A model generated the notes under the pieces. It saw only the letters and a program-made list of their open reading frames with translations. It was not told the origin of the DNA and made no database searches. 64,000 nucleotides of DNA from Thiohalomonas denitrificans (GTDB lineage: Bacteria > Pseudomonadota > Gammaproteobacteria > Thiohalomonadales > Thiohalomonadaceae), in assembly GCA_020725115.1 (NCBI GenBank), contig DYFR01000016.1:21471-85470 (forward strand), written 5' to 3'. The translations under genes and the position numbers were made by a program. Below are positions 28,505-38,698 of this stretch, piece after piece. Numbering within the stretch: position 1 is the stretch's first letter; each line of letters begins with the position of its first letter.

Positions 28505-30286
28505 TCAACCTTCCAGCACTTCCGGCGGCGCCACCTTGAGCACCTCCTCAATGGTGGTCTGGCCGTTGGCCACTTTCTGCGCACCGTTCAATCGCAACGG
28601 GCGCATCCCCTCATGGATGGCCTGGCGCCGCAACCGGCCGATGTCGCAATCGGCAGTGATCAGTTTCTTCAGTGCCGGCGTCACCTCCAGCATTTCATAC
28701 ACACCGACCCGGCCACGGTAACCGGTCTGGCGGCATTCCAGACAGCCCACCGGGCGATTGATGCTGGCCGGCGTATTCACCTTCCACGGCGTGACCAGCG
28801 ACTGCCACATATCTTCATCCAGCGGCACCGGCTCCTTGCAGTGGGGGCAAAGGGTACGCAGCAGGCGCTGCCCCAGCACACCGAGTACGGTGGCCTTGAT
28901 GAGATAGGGCGGCACGCCGATTTCGAGCAGGCGGGTGATGGCGGCGGGGGCATCGTTGGTATGCAGGGTAGAAAACACCAGATGACCGGTGAGCGCTGCC
29001 TGTACCGCCATCTCTGCGGTTTCATGATCACGGATCTCGCCCACCATGATGATGTCCGGATCCTGGCGCAGCAGGGTGCGCACGCCGCTGGCGAAGTCGA
29101 GACCGATATTGTGTTGCACCTGCATCTGGTTGAAGCTCGGCTCCACCAGTTCGATGGGGTCTTCGATGGTGCAGATATTCACATCCGGTGTCGCCAGCTC
29201 CTTCAGCGTGGTGTAAAGGGTGGTGGTCTTGCCCGAACCGGTGGGGCCGGTGACCAGGATGATCCCGGTCGGCTCATTGATCATCCGCTGCCACAGGCTG
29301 GTTTCGCCGCTGCTGAAACCGAGCGCGGCATAATCCTTCACCAGCACCTCCGGGTCGAAGATGCGCATCACCAGCTTCTCACCGAAGGCCGTAGGCATGG
29401 TGGAAAGGCGCAGCTCCACTTCATTGCCCTGCGCGCTGCGCGTTTTCAGACGGCCGTCCTGCGGGCGGCGCTTCTCCGACACATCCATGCGTCCCAGTAT
29501 CTTGATGCGCGAGGTGACCGCTGCCGCCACCGAGGCAGGTATCTGGTAGACCATATGCATCACGCCATCGATGCGGAAGCGGATGTTGGTCTGCTCACGG
29601 CGCGGTTCGATATGGATGTCGCTGGCGCGCTGGGCATAGGCATATTGCAGCAGCCAGTCGACAATACTGACGATGTGCTGATCATCCGCCTCCAGCTTGC
29701 CGGCGCGGCCCAGCTCCATCATCTGCTCCAGATTCTGTACGCCGGAGCGCTCGCCCTGGCGGCTGTCGTCGCTGGCGGCGCGCACCGAATGGGACAGGGC
29801 GTAGAACTCGATCAGATAACGGCTGATCTCCTCCGGATTGGCCAGCACCCGCACGATGCGTTTACCCAGGATGCGCGTCAGCTCGCGCTCCCACTCGCGC
29901 ACCTCCGGTTCGGCGGTGGCGATCACCACCTCGTCCGGCCGCACCTCCAGCGCCAGGATGTTGAAGCGGCGCGCGTAGGCATAGGACATCACGGCAGTGG
30001 TCGTCGGCACATCGACCTTGAGTGGATCGATGCGCAGGTAATCCATGCCCGAACGGCTCGCCAGCCACTCGGTCAGCGCGGGCAGATCGAGCATTTTCTG
30101 CGGCACGCGGGCATTGGCCCATTTGTGCTGGGCAATGGTAATGAGCGGATGCTGTTTGCGCGTCATGGCCGGCGCCACGGCCTTGAGGGTGCTGCCCCGC
30201 TCCTCGTCCAGCAGGCCGTCGGCCATCAACATGTCCAGGACACGCCCCAGTTCCAGGGCTTGATCGTGCGGTGTGGTTTTGGCCAT
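28505..30286 (-). CDS. GspE/PilB-family type II/IV secretion ATPase (no neighbouring pilus/secretion genes)
   Basis: ASDIHIEPRREQTNIRFRIDGVMH...GIILVTGPTGSGKTTTLYTTLKEL (Walker A)...TIEDPIELVEPSFNQMQVQHNIGLDFASGVRTLLRQDPDIIMVGEIRDHETAEMAVQAALTGHLVFSTLHTNDA; C-terminal CPHCKEP..CLECRQTGYRGR. Confidence 0.95.
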   Translation of the reverse strand: MAKTTPHDQALELGRVLDMLMADGLLDEERGSTLKAVAPAMTRKQHPLITIAQHKWANARVPQKMLDLPALTEWLASRSGMDYLRIDPLKVDVPTTTAVMSYAYARRFNILALEVRPDEVVIATAEPEVREWERELTRILGKRIVRVLANPEEISRYLIEFYALSHSVRAASDDSRQGERSGVQNLEQMMELGRAGKLEADDQHIVSIVDWLLQYAYAQRASDIHIEPRREQTNIRFRIDGVMHMVYQIPASVAAAVTSRIKILGRMDVSEKRRPQDGRLKTRSAQGNEVELRLSTMPTAFGEKLVMRIFDPEVLVKDYAALGFSSGETSLWQRMINEPTGIILVTGPTGSGKTTTLYTTLKELATPDVNICTIEDPIELVEPSFNQMQVQHNIGLDFASGVRTLLRQDPDIIMVGEIRDHETAEMAVQAALTGHLVFSTLHTNDAPAAITRLLEIGVPPYLIKATVLGVLGQRLLRTLCPHCKEPVPLDEDMWQSLVTPWKVNTPASINRPVGCLECRQTGYRGRVGVYEMLEVTPALKKLITADCDIGRLRRQAIHEGMRPLRLNGAQKVANGQTTIEEVLKVAPPEVLEG

Positions 30287-30292
30287 GGGGAC

Positions 30293-30979
30293 TCAGTGTT
30301 TGGTAAAGGTAAGAAAATAATTGGTGCGCAGGAAGGCGGGCCTGTCGCTCAGGGTAAAGCCCGCCACGCTGACTTCGTCGATCACCTGCGTCTCGCCGGC
30401 ACGCACATGCGTCATCACCCAGGAGGAACTGAAACCGGCCTCGCGGCGGAAGTCGATGATGATCAGGCGGCCACCGGGGCGCAGCGCCTGGTGAATCGAC
30501 GCCAGCATGGCCTGCGGATACTCGAAGTGATGATAGGTATCACACACAAAGGCCAGATCGATGGAATTGGGTGCCAGAAAGGTCGAGCGCTGCTCGCTCA
30601 CCACCGGCACCACATTGCTGAAACCCTCCGCCTGCGCCCGCACCTGGATGCCGGCAACAAACTCCGGCGCGATATCCACCGCGTACACCCGCCCGCGCTC
30701 GCCCACCTCGCGCGCGAACAGCAGGGTGAACAGGCCGCTGCCGGCGCCGATGTCGGCCACTGCCATGCCGGGTTGCACCGCGCTGGCGGCCAGTATCTCC
30801 AGGCGCCGGGCATACACTTCGCGCCCCGGCTGCTCGAAGGTATCGCGCCATTGCGTGAAATCAGGACTCTCATAGTGGCGGTTGATGCCGGGGGCGACAC
30901 TCTGCTCGGCATGAACCGCCGTCGCGGCCACCGCCAGCAAGCACAACCACAAAACCAGATGACGGGACAGGCGCTGCAT
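30293..30979 (-). CDS. Class I SAM-dependent methyltransferase with N-terminal signal peptide
   Basis: MQRLSRHLVLWLCLLAVAATAVHAEQ (Sec-like signal, AxA); VADIGAGSGLFTLLFAREVGERGRVYAVDIAPEF. Confidence 0.85.
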   Translation of the reverse strand: MQRLSRHLVLWLCLLAVAATAVHAEQSVAPGINRHYESPDFTQWRDTFEQPGREVYARRLEILAASAVQPGMAVADIGAGSGLFTLLFAREVGERGRVYAVDIAPEFVAGIQVRAQAEGFSNVVPVVSEQRSTFLAPNSIDLAFVCDTYHHFEYPQAMLASIHQALRPGGRLIIIDFRREAGFSSSWVMTHVRAGETQVIDEVSVAGFTLSDRPAFLRTNYFLTFTKH

Positions 30980-30988
30980 GCTCCTACC

Positions 30989-31273
30989 TCAGGCGAACTC
31001 ACCCAGTGGACGATAGCAGAACACATAGGCACCGTGTGCGATGTCCACCCGCAGTGTGCCGCCGCGATTCTCGGCATAGGCCACGAAGCCCGGTGTCGCG
31101 CAGTGGCGGTGGCACTCGTTCACCCCCGCGGGCGACTCCAGATCACGCCCGCGGTCATACCACGACAACAGCAACGGCTCCTCCACCCGCTCCGCCGCCA
31201 CGCCGTCGGCCAGGCGCTTGGCCTGATTGAAATCCAGCGGCTCCACGCCACCCTCGATGTCTACCTGTTCCAT
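30989..31273 (-). CDS. AF1514/DUF5619-like small protein
   Basis: MEQVDIEGGVEPLDFNQAKRLADGVAAERVEEPLLLSWYDRGRDLESPAGVNECHRHCATPGFVAYAENRGGTLRVDIAHGAYVFCYRPLGEFA; aligns with the divergent neighbour. Confidence 0.65.
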   Translation of the reverse strand: MEQVDIEGGVEPLDFNQAKRLADGVAAERVEEPLLLSWYDRGRDLESPAGVNECHRHCATPGFVAYAENRGGTLRVDIAHGAYVFCYRPLGEFA

Positions 31274-31382
31274 TGCCCCACCTGATCCGCCTTTGACAGG
31301 CGCCCATTCCCGACTATGCTTCCTGATATCCGAGTGAATCACTCAACATTATCCCACCCGCCCTCTGTACTGGAGGCATACC

Positions 31383-31805
31383 ATGAAACACATCGAACTT
31401 ACCCTCCGCGGCCTGCCCATCGACTACCAGATGGCCAACGCCATCGCCCGCACCGTCGCGCAGCAGCTGGAGTCCGAACCCACCCTGGTAGCCTGGCACG
31501 ACGCCCCGGAAGGGCGCATGTCGCCGGTCATCGAAGGCGCCGACGTGCATAGCCGCTGGCAGGACTACGGCGAAACCCACGGCGGCGACTTCGCCGTCAG
31601 CGTCAACGGCGACTACGACTTCATCTTCGCCGACAGTTCGCGCTACGAAACCCTGGAGCACAGCCCCTACATCGCACTGCGCGACAGCCAGGGCCACGAG
31701 TTCCTCTGCCTGGCCGAACACCTGCGCGATCCCAAGAACCCGCGCAACGAGGCCTGCTTCCCACTGGAAAGCAATGAAGGCTACGGCGGACTGCACGAAG
31801 GCTGA
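31383..31805 (+). CDS. AF1514/DUF5619-like protein, divergent paralogue
   Basis: MKHIELTLRGLPIDYQMANAIARTVAQQLESEPTLVAWHDAPEGRMSPVIEGADVHSRWQDYGETHGGDFAVSVNGDYDFIFAD... Confidence 0.65.
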   Translation: MKHIELTLRGLPIDYQMANAIARTVAQQLESEPTLVAWHDAPEGRMSPVIEGADVHSRWQDYGETHGGDFAVSVNGDYDFIFADSSRYETLEHSPYIALRDSQGHEFLCLAEHLRDPKNPRNEACFPLESNEGYGGLHEG

Positions 31806-31807
31806 GG

Positions 31808-31920
31808 CAGATAAAAGCTACAAGAGGAAAGATACAAGGGAGTGAACTCGCTGCGCGAGTGCTGTTTGAAATTCAAACAACCGTGCGCGCAGCGCACTCA
31901 TTCCCTTGTATCTTGTATCT

Positions 31921-31935
<15 letters not shown>
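31808..31935. repeat. Family B element, copy 4 (most complete)
   Basis: agataaaagctacaagaggaaagatacaagggagtgaactcgctgcgcgagtgctgtttgaaattcaaacaaccgtgcgcgcagcgcactcattcccttgtatcttgtatctttactcttgtatct. Confidence 0.85.
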
Positions 31936-34047
<2,112 letters not shown>

Positions 34048-34158
34048 GGCCACGCCTCTCACAGGGTTACGGACGGATAAACACAGAGCGGGCGAATGTT
34101 ACCACCAGAGGATGGACTCGCGCCGCTCCCGGCCATCCATGGCCTCCACGGCATAAAC

Positions 34159-34187
34159 AAAAAAAAAGCCCAGGTGGCCCTGGGCTT
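34159..34187 (-). terminator. Intrinsic terminator (minus strand) of candidate sRNA
   Basis: Minus-strand AAGCCCAGG-gcca-CCTGGGCTTTTTTTTT: perfect 9-bp stem plus U tract. Confidence 0.9.
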
Positions 34188-34259
34188 GGAAAGAGGGGAT
34201 GACAAAACTTAAAACCACAGGAGGTCCCACCACACGCCTGTCATCCCCCGGAGGAGTCA
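34159..34259 (-). ncRNA. Candidate orphan small RNA (~100 nt)
   Basis: Minus-strand -35 TTGGTA (34292-34287), 16 nt, -10 TATCAT (34270-34265); GGGGATGACA...TGTCATCCCC perfect inverted repeat; two CTCC-rich motifs; intrinsic terminator; no convincing ORF. Confidence 0.6.
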
Positions 34260-34445
34260 TTACGATGATAGTTATTGCACACACCGTACCAACTTCGCCC
34301 AGGAGCAGACATCTGGCGTTAACATATTGCTTTACAATGAAAAACACATGCTGACCACGATCATTTCGGCAGGGCGCACTAGGCGCGGAACTGCCAGATT
34401 CGGCACCACACCCCTGACACACCGCCAAAAATGACGCACCAATAA

Positions 34446-35342
34446 CTATTTGAGACTGTTGCCGCCCTCTTCCCCACCGCCACCAGCCCGGACATGTACC
34501 GTCGGCAGGGGCAACCGCCACAACCAGCCGATACCACGCAGCAGCCCCCACAGGAACAGCAGCGGCAGCACGACCGTTTGCACCAGGAACACCACGATGA
34601 GGTTGATCACCTGCTCGCTCACATCCGTCGCCGCCCGTTCGTACTTGCGCAGATAGCTGCCGACATCCACCGCCGCCGCCGCCGACTGATAGGCGCGCCG
34701 TACCCGATCCACCAGCGATGGGTCATCCACCACCGGGATATCCTGCTCGGCCCCCTGGTTGATCTCCTGGATATTCGAGGTCACCTGCTCGATACGCGCC
34801 GAGGAACTGTCATAGCGTTCCTGCAGAAACGCGCCGTAGAACAATTCACCGGTCATGGCCAGCAGCGGCACGGCGAAGCGCAGCACCAGCAGCATGATGC
34901 CGAGGCGCAGCAGCCAGACCCGCATCTGCGGCGCCACCCGCGGCAGCCACAGCAATACCAGGGCGCCCAGCCACACCGCTGCCAGTGCCCAGGTAAAGGC
35001 GGGCACGGTAAACAGTTCCAGCAACAGCCGTTGCAGGCCCAGGGCGGTGGCGCTGGCCAGCATCACCCAGGAAAACTGCTCCACCAGATCGTTGACGGGG
35101 TCGAGCACCTGGCCCGGGGTGAAGTTGACGCCCACTCCGGCCGGCTCCACCGCGATCGACGTCCCCTGCGCCACCGAGATCACCGCGTTCAGGCCGCGCG
35201 CCACGGCGAAGGTCACCAGTGCCCGCTTGAAGCTGCGCTCGGTATACTCGAAGCCCGCGCGGTCGAGCACGCCGCTGGCGGCCAGCCCCAACAGGGCGAT
35301 GGCCATCAGCGTGAGCCCGAGTTTGACTGCTATTTTTTCCAT
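34446..35342 (-). CDS. Hypothetical multi-pass membrane protein
   Basis: MEKIAVKLGLTLMAIALLGLAASGVLDRAGFEYTERSFKRALVTFAVARGLNAVISVAQGTSIAVEPAGVGVNFTPGQVLDPVNDLVEQFSWVMLAS...; several hydrophobic segments. Confidence 0.8.
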   Translation of the reverse strand: MEKIAVKLGLTLMAIALLGLAASGVLDRAGFEYTERSFKRALVTFAVARGLNAVISVAQGTSIAVEPAGVGVNFTPGQVLDPVNDLVEQFSWVMLASATALGLQRLLLELFTVPAFTWALAAVWLGALVLLWLPRVAPQMRVWLLRLGIMLLVLRFAVPLLAMTGELFYGAFLQERYDSSSARIEQVTSNIQEINQGAEQDIPVVDDPSLVDRVRRAYQSAAAAVDVGSYLRKYERAATDVSEQVINLIVVFLVQTVVLPLLFLWGLLRGIGWLWRLPLPTVHVRAGGGGEEGGNSLK

Positions 35343-35392
35343 GCCGGTGTCCTCCTTGCCGGTCAGCATAACCGCAGGTTGCGCACAACACG

Positions 35393-35773
35393 ATGGAAAC
35401 CAGATTTCACCAGCTCCGCCCCGGCCAGCATTTTCAATGGCAGGGCGAGACCTACGAAAAGATCAACCCGCTGCTGGCGCGCAGCGTGGACAGCGGTGCA
35501 CAGCGCCTGATCCCGCGCTCCACCCAGGTGATGCCGCTGACGGGGGCACCCCCGCCGGCGGCAGAACCACCCCCGGCAGACCTCCAGGCCGTACGCCACG
35601 CCATTGAGGACTACCATCGCAACAGCCTGCACTGGCTGGATCAACAGAATGGTTCGGAAGAGAAACTGAACCAGGCCCGGGAGGCCCTGGCACAGGCGCG
35701 GCAACGGGTGTTGTCTGCCCTGGGAGAGGAGGGAAAAACGGCATCGGCGTTTCCGGACGGAAACGCCGACTGA
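35393..35773 (+). CDS. Hypothetical protein
   Basis: METRFHQLRPGQHFQWQGETYEKINPLLARSVDSGAQRLIPRSTQVMPL...; divergent from the membrane protein gene. Confidence 0.65.
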   Translation: METRFHQLRPGQHFQWQGETYEKINPLLARSVDSGAQRLIPRSTQVMPLTGAPPPAAEPPPADLQAVRHAIEDYHRNSLHWLDQQNGSEEKLNQAREALAQARQRVLSALGEEGKTASAFPDGNAD

Positions 35774-35780
35774 GACTGAA

Positions 35781-36047
35781 CTAGCGGCGGCCGCCGCGGC
35801 CCTTGGTCTTGGGCTGCTCCTCGGTCACCTTGAGCGCCTTGCCCTTGTACTGGGTACCGTTGAGGCCGGCAATGGCGGCGCGGGTTTCGTGACCTTCCAT
35901 GTCCACCAGGGCGAAACCGCGGCAATTGCCGCTGAACACATCCATCGAAATCTTCACACCGCGCACCGTGCCGAACTGGGAAAACAGCTCGCGCACATCG
36001 TCTTCACGGGTCTCCGGGGCCAGGTTGCCGACAAACATCGTTTTCAT
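35781..36047 (-). CDS. RRM-type RNA-binding protein
   Basis: MKTMFVGNLAPETREDDVRELFSQFGTVRGVKISMDVFSGNCRGFALVDMEGHETRAAIAGLNGTQYKGKALKVTEEQPKTKGRGGRR: RNP2 and RNP1-like motifs with basic tail. Confidence 0.93.
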   Translation of the reverse strand: MKTMFVGNLAPETREDDVRELFSQFGTVRGVKISMDVFSGNCRGFALVDMEGHETRAAIAGLNGTQYKGKALKVTEEQPKTKGRGGRR

Positions 36048-36323
36048 GAAAGCCTCCAGGTTGATAGTGGTGCGCACAACCGTACCGACAACGGCTGCGC
36101 CAAATCCGGACAGGGGAATGTCACGGCGGGAGCGTTCCGGGCTAACTATCCGGCGTCCCTGAATTTTTAAGTGGTTACTGACGGAACCCGTCATGTCAGC
36201 CGGGGCCGGCACACCAGGTTTTTGACGGCCACACGGGCACCGAGAACATAAGGTGCCACGCAAACGGTGGCGACAGGCTAACACATAACCCTCCGGATTC
36301 CCCAAAGTAGCCTCAAGAATTTC

Positions 36324-36353
36324 TTGGCGTTCACGGAAGGAAGGAGGTATAGT
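36324..36353 (+). promoter_or_regulatory. Candidate sigma70 promoter of the cold-shock gene
   Basis: TTGGCG (36324-36329), 18-nt spacer, TATAGT (36348-36353); predicts a ~118-nt 5' leader. Confidence 0.5.
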
Positions 36354-36477
36354 GCTTCGCAGCTGCAGACTGTGGCAGCGGTAGTTTAGGTCGTTCTCCT
36401 CCGTGATACCTCCCGAACACCCGCACTTCATGACCTGCACGCACCACCCTAATTAATTGTTTTTGAGGTAAAGAGTA

Positions 36478-36681
36478 ATGGCTACCGGCACTGTGAAATG
36501 GTTCAACGAGTCCAAGGGTTTCGGCTTCATCACCCAGGATAACGGCGGCGCGGACGTATTCGTCCACTTCTCCGCCATCACTGGCTCCGGCTTCAAGACC
36601 CTGGCCGAAGGCCAGAAGGTCTCCTTCGACCTGCAGAACGGCCCCAAGGGTCCGCAGGCGAGCAACGTCGTCGCCCAGTAA
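36478..36681 (+). CDS. Cold-shock protein (CspA family)
   Basis: [67 protein letters not shown]. Confidence 0.98.
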   Translation: MATGTVKWFNESKGFGFITQDNGGADVFVHFSAITGSGFKTLAEGQKVSFDLQNGPKGPQASNVVAQ

Positions 36682-36710
36682 GCCAGAACCGTTTCACGTT
36701 CTGACCGAAG

Positions 36711-36735
36711 AACCCCGCCCCTGGCGGGGTTTTTC
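36711..36735 (+). terminator. Intrinsic terminator of csp
   Basis: AACCCCGCCcctGGCGGGGTTTTTCG. Confidence 0.9.
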
Positions 36736-36771
36736 GTTTTCGGGCCCAGAAATTATCAATTTTCCAACACT

Positions 36772-36815
36772 CAACGCAGAGAAAACACCGTCATCAGCTC
36801 TGCGTCTCTGCGTTA
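36772..36815. repeat. Family A inverted-arm element, copy 5 (short)
   Basis: CAACGCAGAG (36772-36781) and CTCTGCGTCTCTGCGTTA (36798-36815). Confidence 0.75.
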
Positions 36816-36837
36816 GGTGTTGGGTTGAATCCCGGGT

Positions 36838-37860
36838 TCAGGGCATCAGCTGCGTCACGCGGAAACGGCCGTCGTCGGCCAGCGTGGTGATGCGGGCGTA
36901 ATGCCGCCGCGCCACCTTCTCGATCGGAAGAAACGCATTGGTGACGAACAGCGCCTGGCCACCTTGGGCTGTCAGGCGGCGCGCGGCGGCGACGAAACGT
37001 TCGGTGAGGTCGTACTCGACACCGAAGCCCTGATGGAAGGGCGGATTGCACAGCACCAGGTCAAACACCCCCTCGATGCCCGTGCCGCAGTCGGCGGCGC
37101 ACACCTCCCCCGCGACACCGTGGGCGGCAAAGTTGGCGCAGCAGGCCAGTACCGCGGCGGCATTGTTGTCGCTGGCCACCACCTGCTGCGGCTGCAGCTT
37201 CAGCCAGGCCTGCACCGACAGATAGCCATAACCGCAGCCGAGGTCGCACACCCGTTGCGGCGCACAATCCGGCAGATGCGCCACCAGCAATGCACTGCCC
37301 GCATCCACCTTGTCCCAGCCGTACAGCCCCGGCTTGGTGAGATAGCGCAGCGTGCCGTCCTCGATGACCGGGCGCAGCCGCGGGTAGTCGCGATCATCCA
37401 GTGCCGCGCCGACGGCAGCGCCGCGCTGCACCACCGCCAGATACTGATGGCCCATCTTCCTGAATTCGAGCGCACCGCCCAGCCGCTCCGCCGCATGCTT
37501 TGCATAGGTCTTGATGCCCTGCTGCTTGGCGCCGGACAGCAGCAGCCGGCCGCCGGGGGCGAGCCGCTCGGCGGCGGCGTTGATGACGTGGTGCACCACC
37601 GGCTTTTCCTTGGCGACGCGAAAGAAGATCGCCTCCAGGCTGCCGGCCGGCCAGGGCGCGAAATCGAAGTCGGAAAACTGCGCCGCCCAGCCGGCGGCGC
37701 GCATCTCATCGCTCACGTCGACGCGGTTGGACAGCACCGCCACCGCCGCATTGGGCGCCGGCATGCCGGCGCCGCCGTGCTCACCCAGCACCCACAGGGC
37801 GGGCGCCCGCTGGGCGTGGATCAGGGGCAGCAACAGCGCGAGGGCTCCGTCCTGATTCAT
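36838..37860 (-). CDS. RsmC/RlmG-type rRNA guanine-N2 methyltransferase
   Basis: VCDLGCGYGYLSVQAWLKLQPQQVVASDNNAAAVLACCANFAAHG...DLVLCNPPFHQGFGVEYDLTERFVAAARRLTAQGGQALFVTNAFLPIEKV. Confidence 0.9.
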   Translation of the reverse strand: MNQDGALALLLPLIHAQRAPALWVLGEHGGAGMPAPNAAVAVLSNRVDVSDEMRAAGWAAQFSDFDFAPWPAGSLEAIFFRVAKEKPVVHHVINAAAERLAPGGRLLLSGAKQQGIKTYAKHAAERLGGALEFRKMGHQYLAVVQRGAAVGAALDDRDYPRLRPVIEDGTLRYLTKPGLYGWDKVDAGSALLVAHLPDCAPQRVCDLGCGYGYLSVQAWLKLQPQQVVASDNNAAAVLACCANFAAHGVAGEVCAADCGTGIEGVFDLVLCNPPFHQGFGVEYDLTERFVAAARRLTAQGGQALFVTNAFLPIEKVARRHYARITTLADDGRFRVTQLMP

Positions 37861-38549
37861 CGCAGCGCCTCCACTTCATCCGCGCGCAAGGCACGATATT
37901 CCCCCGGCGCCAGCGCCGGATCAAGGACGACACCGCCGATGGCCTCGCGGTGCAGCGCGATCACGCGATTGCCCAGGGCGGCAAACATGCGCTTGACCTG
38001 GTGATAGCGCCCCTCGTGCAGGGTCACGCGCGCCTCGGTCGGCGCCAGGATCTCCAGCCGCGCCGGCAGCGTCGGCCGATCCTCGCCGTTGAGCATCAGA
38101 CCGGCGGCGAAGCGCGCCACCGCCTCCGGCGCCAGCGGCTCGGCCAGGGTGGCGCGGTAGACCTTGTCGCGGTGGCGGCGCGGCGCGGTGATGCCATGGG
38201 ACCAGGCGCCGTCGTCGGTGAGCAGCACCAGGCCGGTGGTATCGCGGTCGAGGCGCCCCACCGGATGCAGCAGTTCACGGCGCGGCTCCTCCAGCAGACC
38301 GAGCACCGTGACATGGCCGCCGTCGCTGGTGGAGCACACCACGTCCAGGGGCTTGTGGAGCATGAAATAGCGCGGCCCGGGCAGGGCCAGCGGCCGCCCC
38401 TCCAGCTCGACGCGGCTGCCGGCCGGCACATGCAGGTCGGCCGCCTTGACCACCCTGCCGTCGATCGACACGGCGCCGCGCCGCAGCAGCGTACGTACCG
38501 CCGCCCGCGATACGCCGGCCGCCTGGCTCACGTAGCGGTCCAGCCGCAT
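37857..38549 (-). CDS. rsuA: RsuA/RluB/E/F-family pseudouridine synthase
   Basis: MRLDRYVSQAAGVSRAAVRTLLRRGAVSIDGRVV...ALPGPRYFMLHKPLDVVCSTSDGGHVTVLGLL...LHPVGRLDRDTTGLVLLTDDGAWSHGITAPR. Confidence 0.92.
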   Translation of the reverse strand: MRLDRYVSQAAGVSRAAVRTLLRRGAVSIDGRVVKAADLHVPAGSRVELEGRPLALPGPRYFMLHKPLDVVCSTSDGGHVTVLGLLEEPRRELLHPVGRLDRDTTGLVLLTDDGAWSHGITAPRRHRDKVYRATLAEPLAPEAVARFAAGLMLNGEDRPTLPARLEILAPTEARVTLHEGRYHQVKRMFAALGNRVIALHREAIGGVVLDPALAPGEYRALRADEVEALR

Positions 38550-38698
38550 GTTGCCTTCCGTTTTCAAGCAGATTTCCCGCACTGTCCAAAAAATCGCGGC
38601 ATTCTAGCACCCTTAAAACTTGATTATCCGACTCAACATTTCTATAGCTTTAGTAGCCTTACCCCACCCTGAGGCGCGCAACGCGCCGGGAGGTCGTC

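Noticed and set aside
28475-31285. 936-aa plus-strand ORF
   Set aside because: It runs antisense through the clearly recognisable PilB/GspE ATPase and methyltransferase genes; His/Gln/Arg/Ala-rich composition is typical of GC-driven spurious frames.
36343-36413. GGAGGTAT...ATACCTCC inverted repeat as an RNA stem in the csp leader
   Set aside because: The left arm overlaps the proposed -10 element and would not be in the transcript; the UACCUC/GAGGUA pairing was kept instead.
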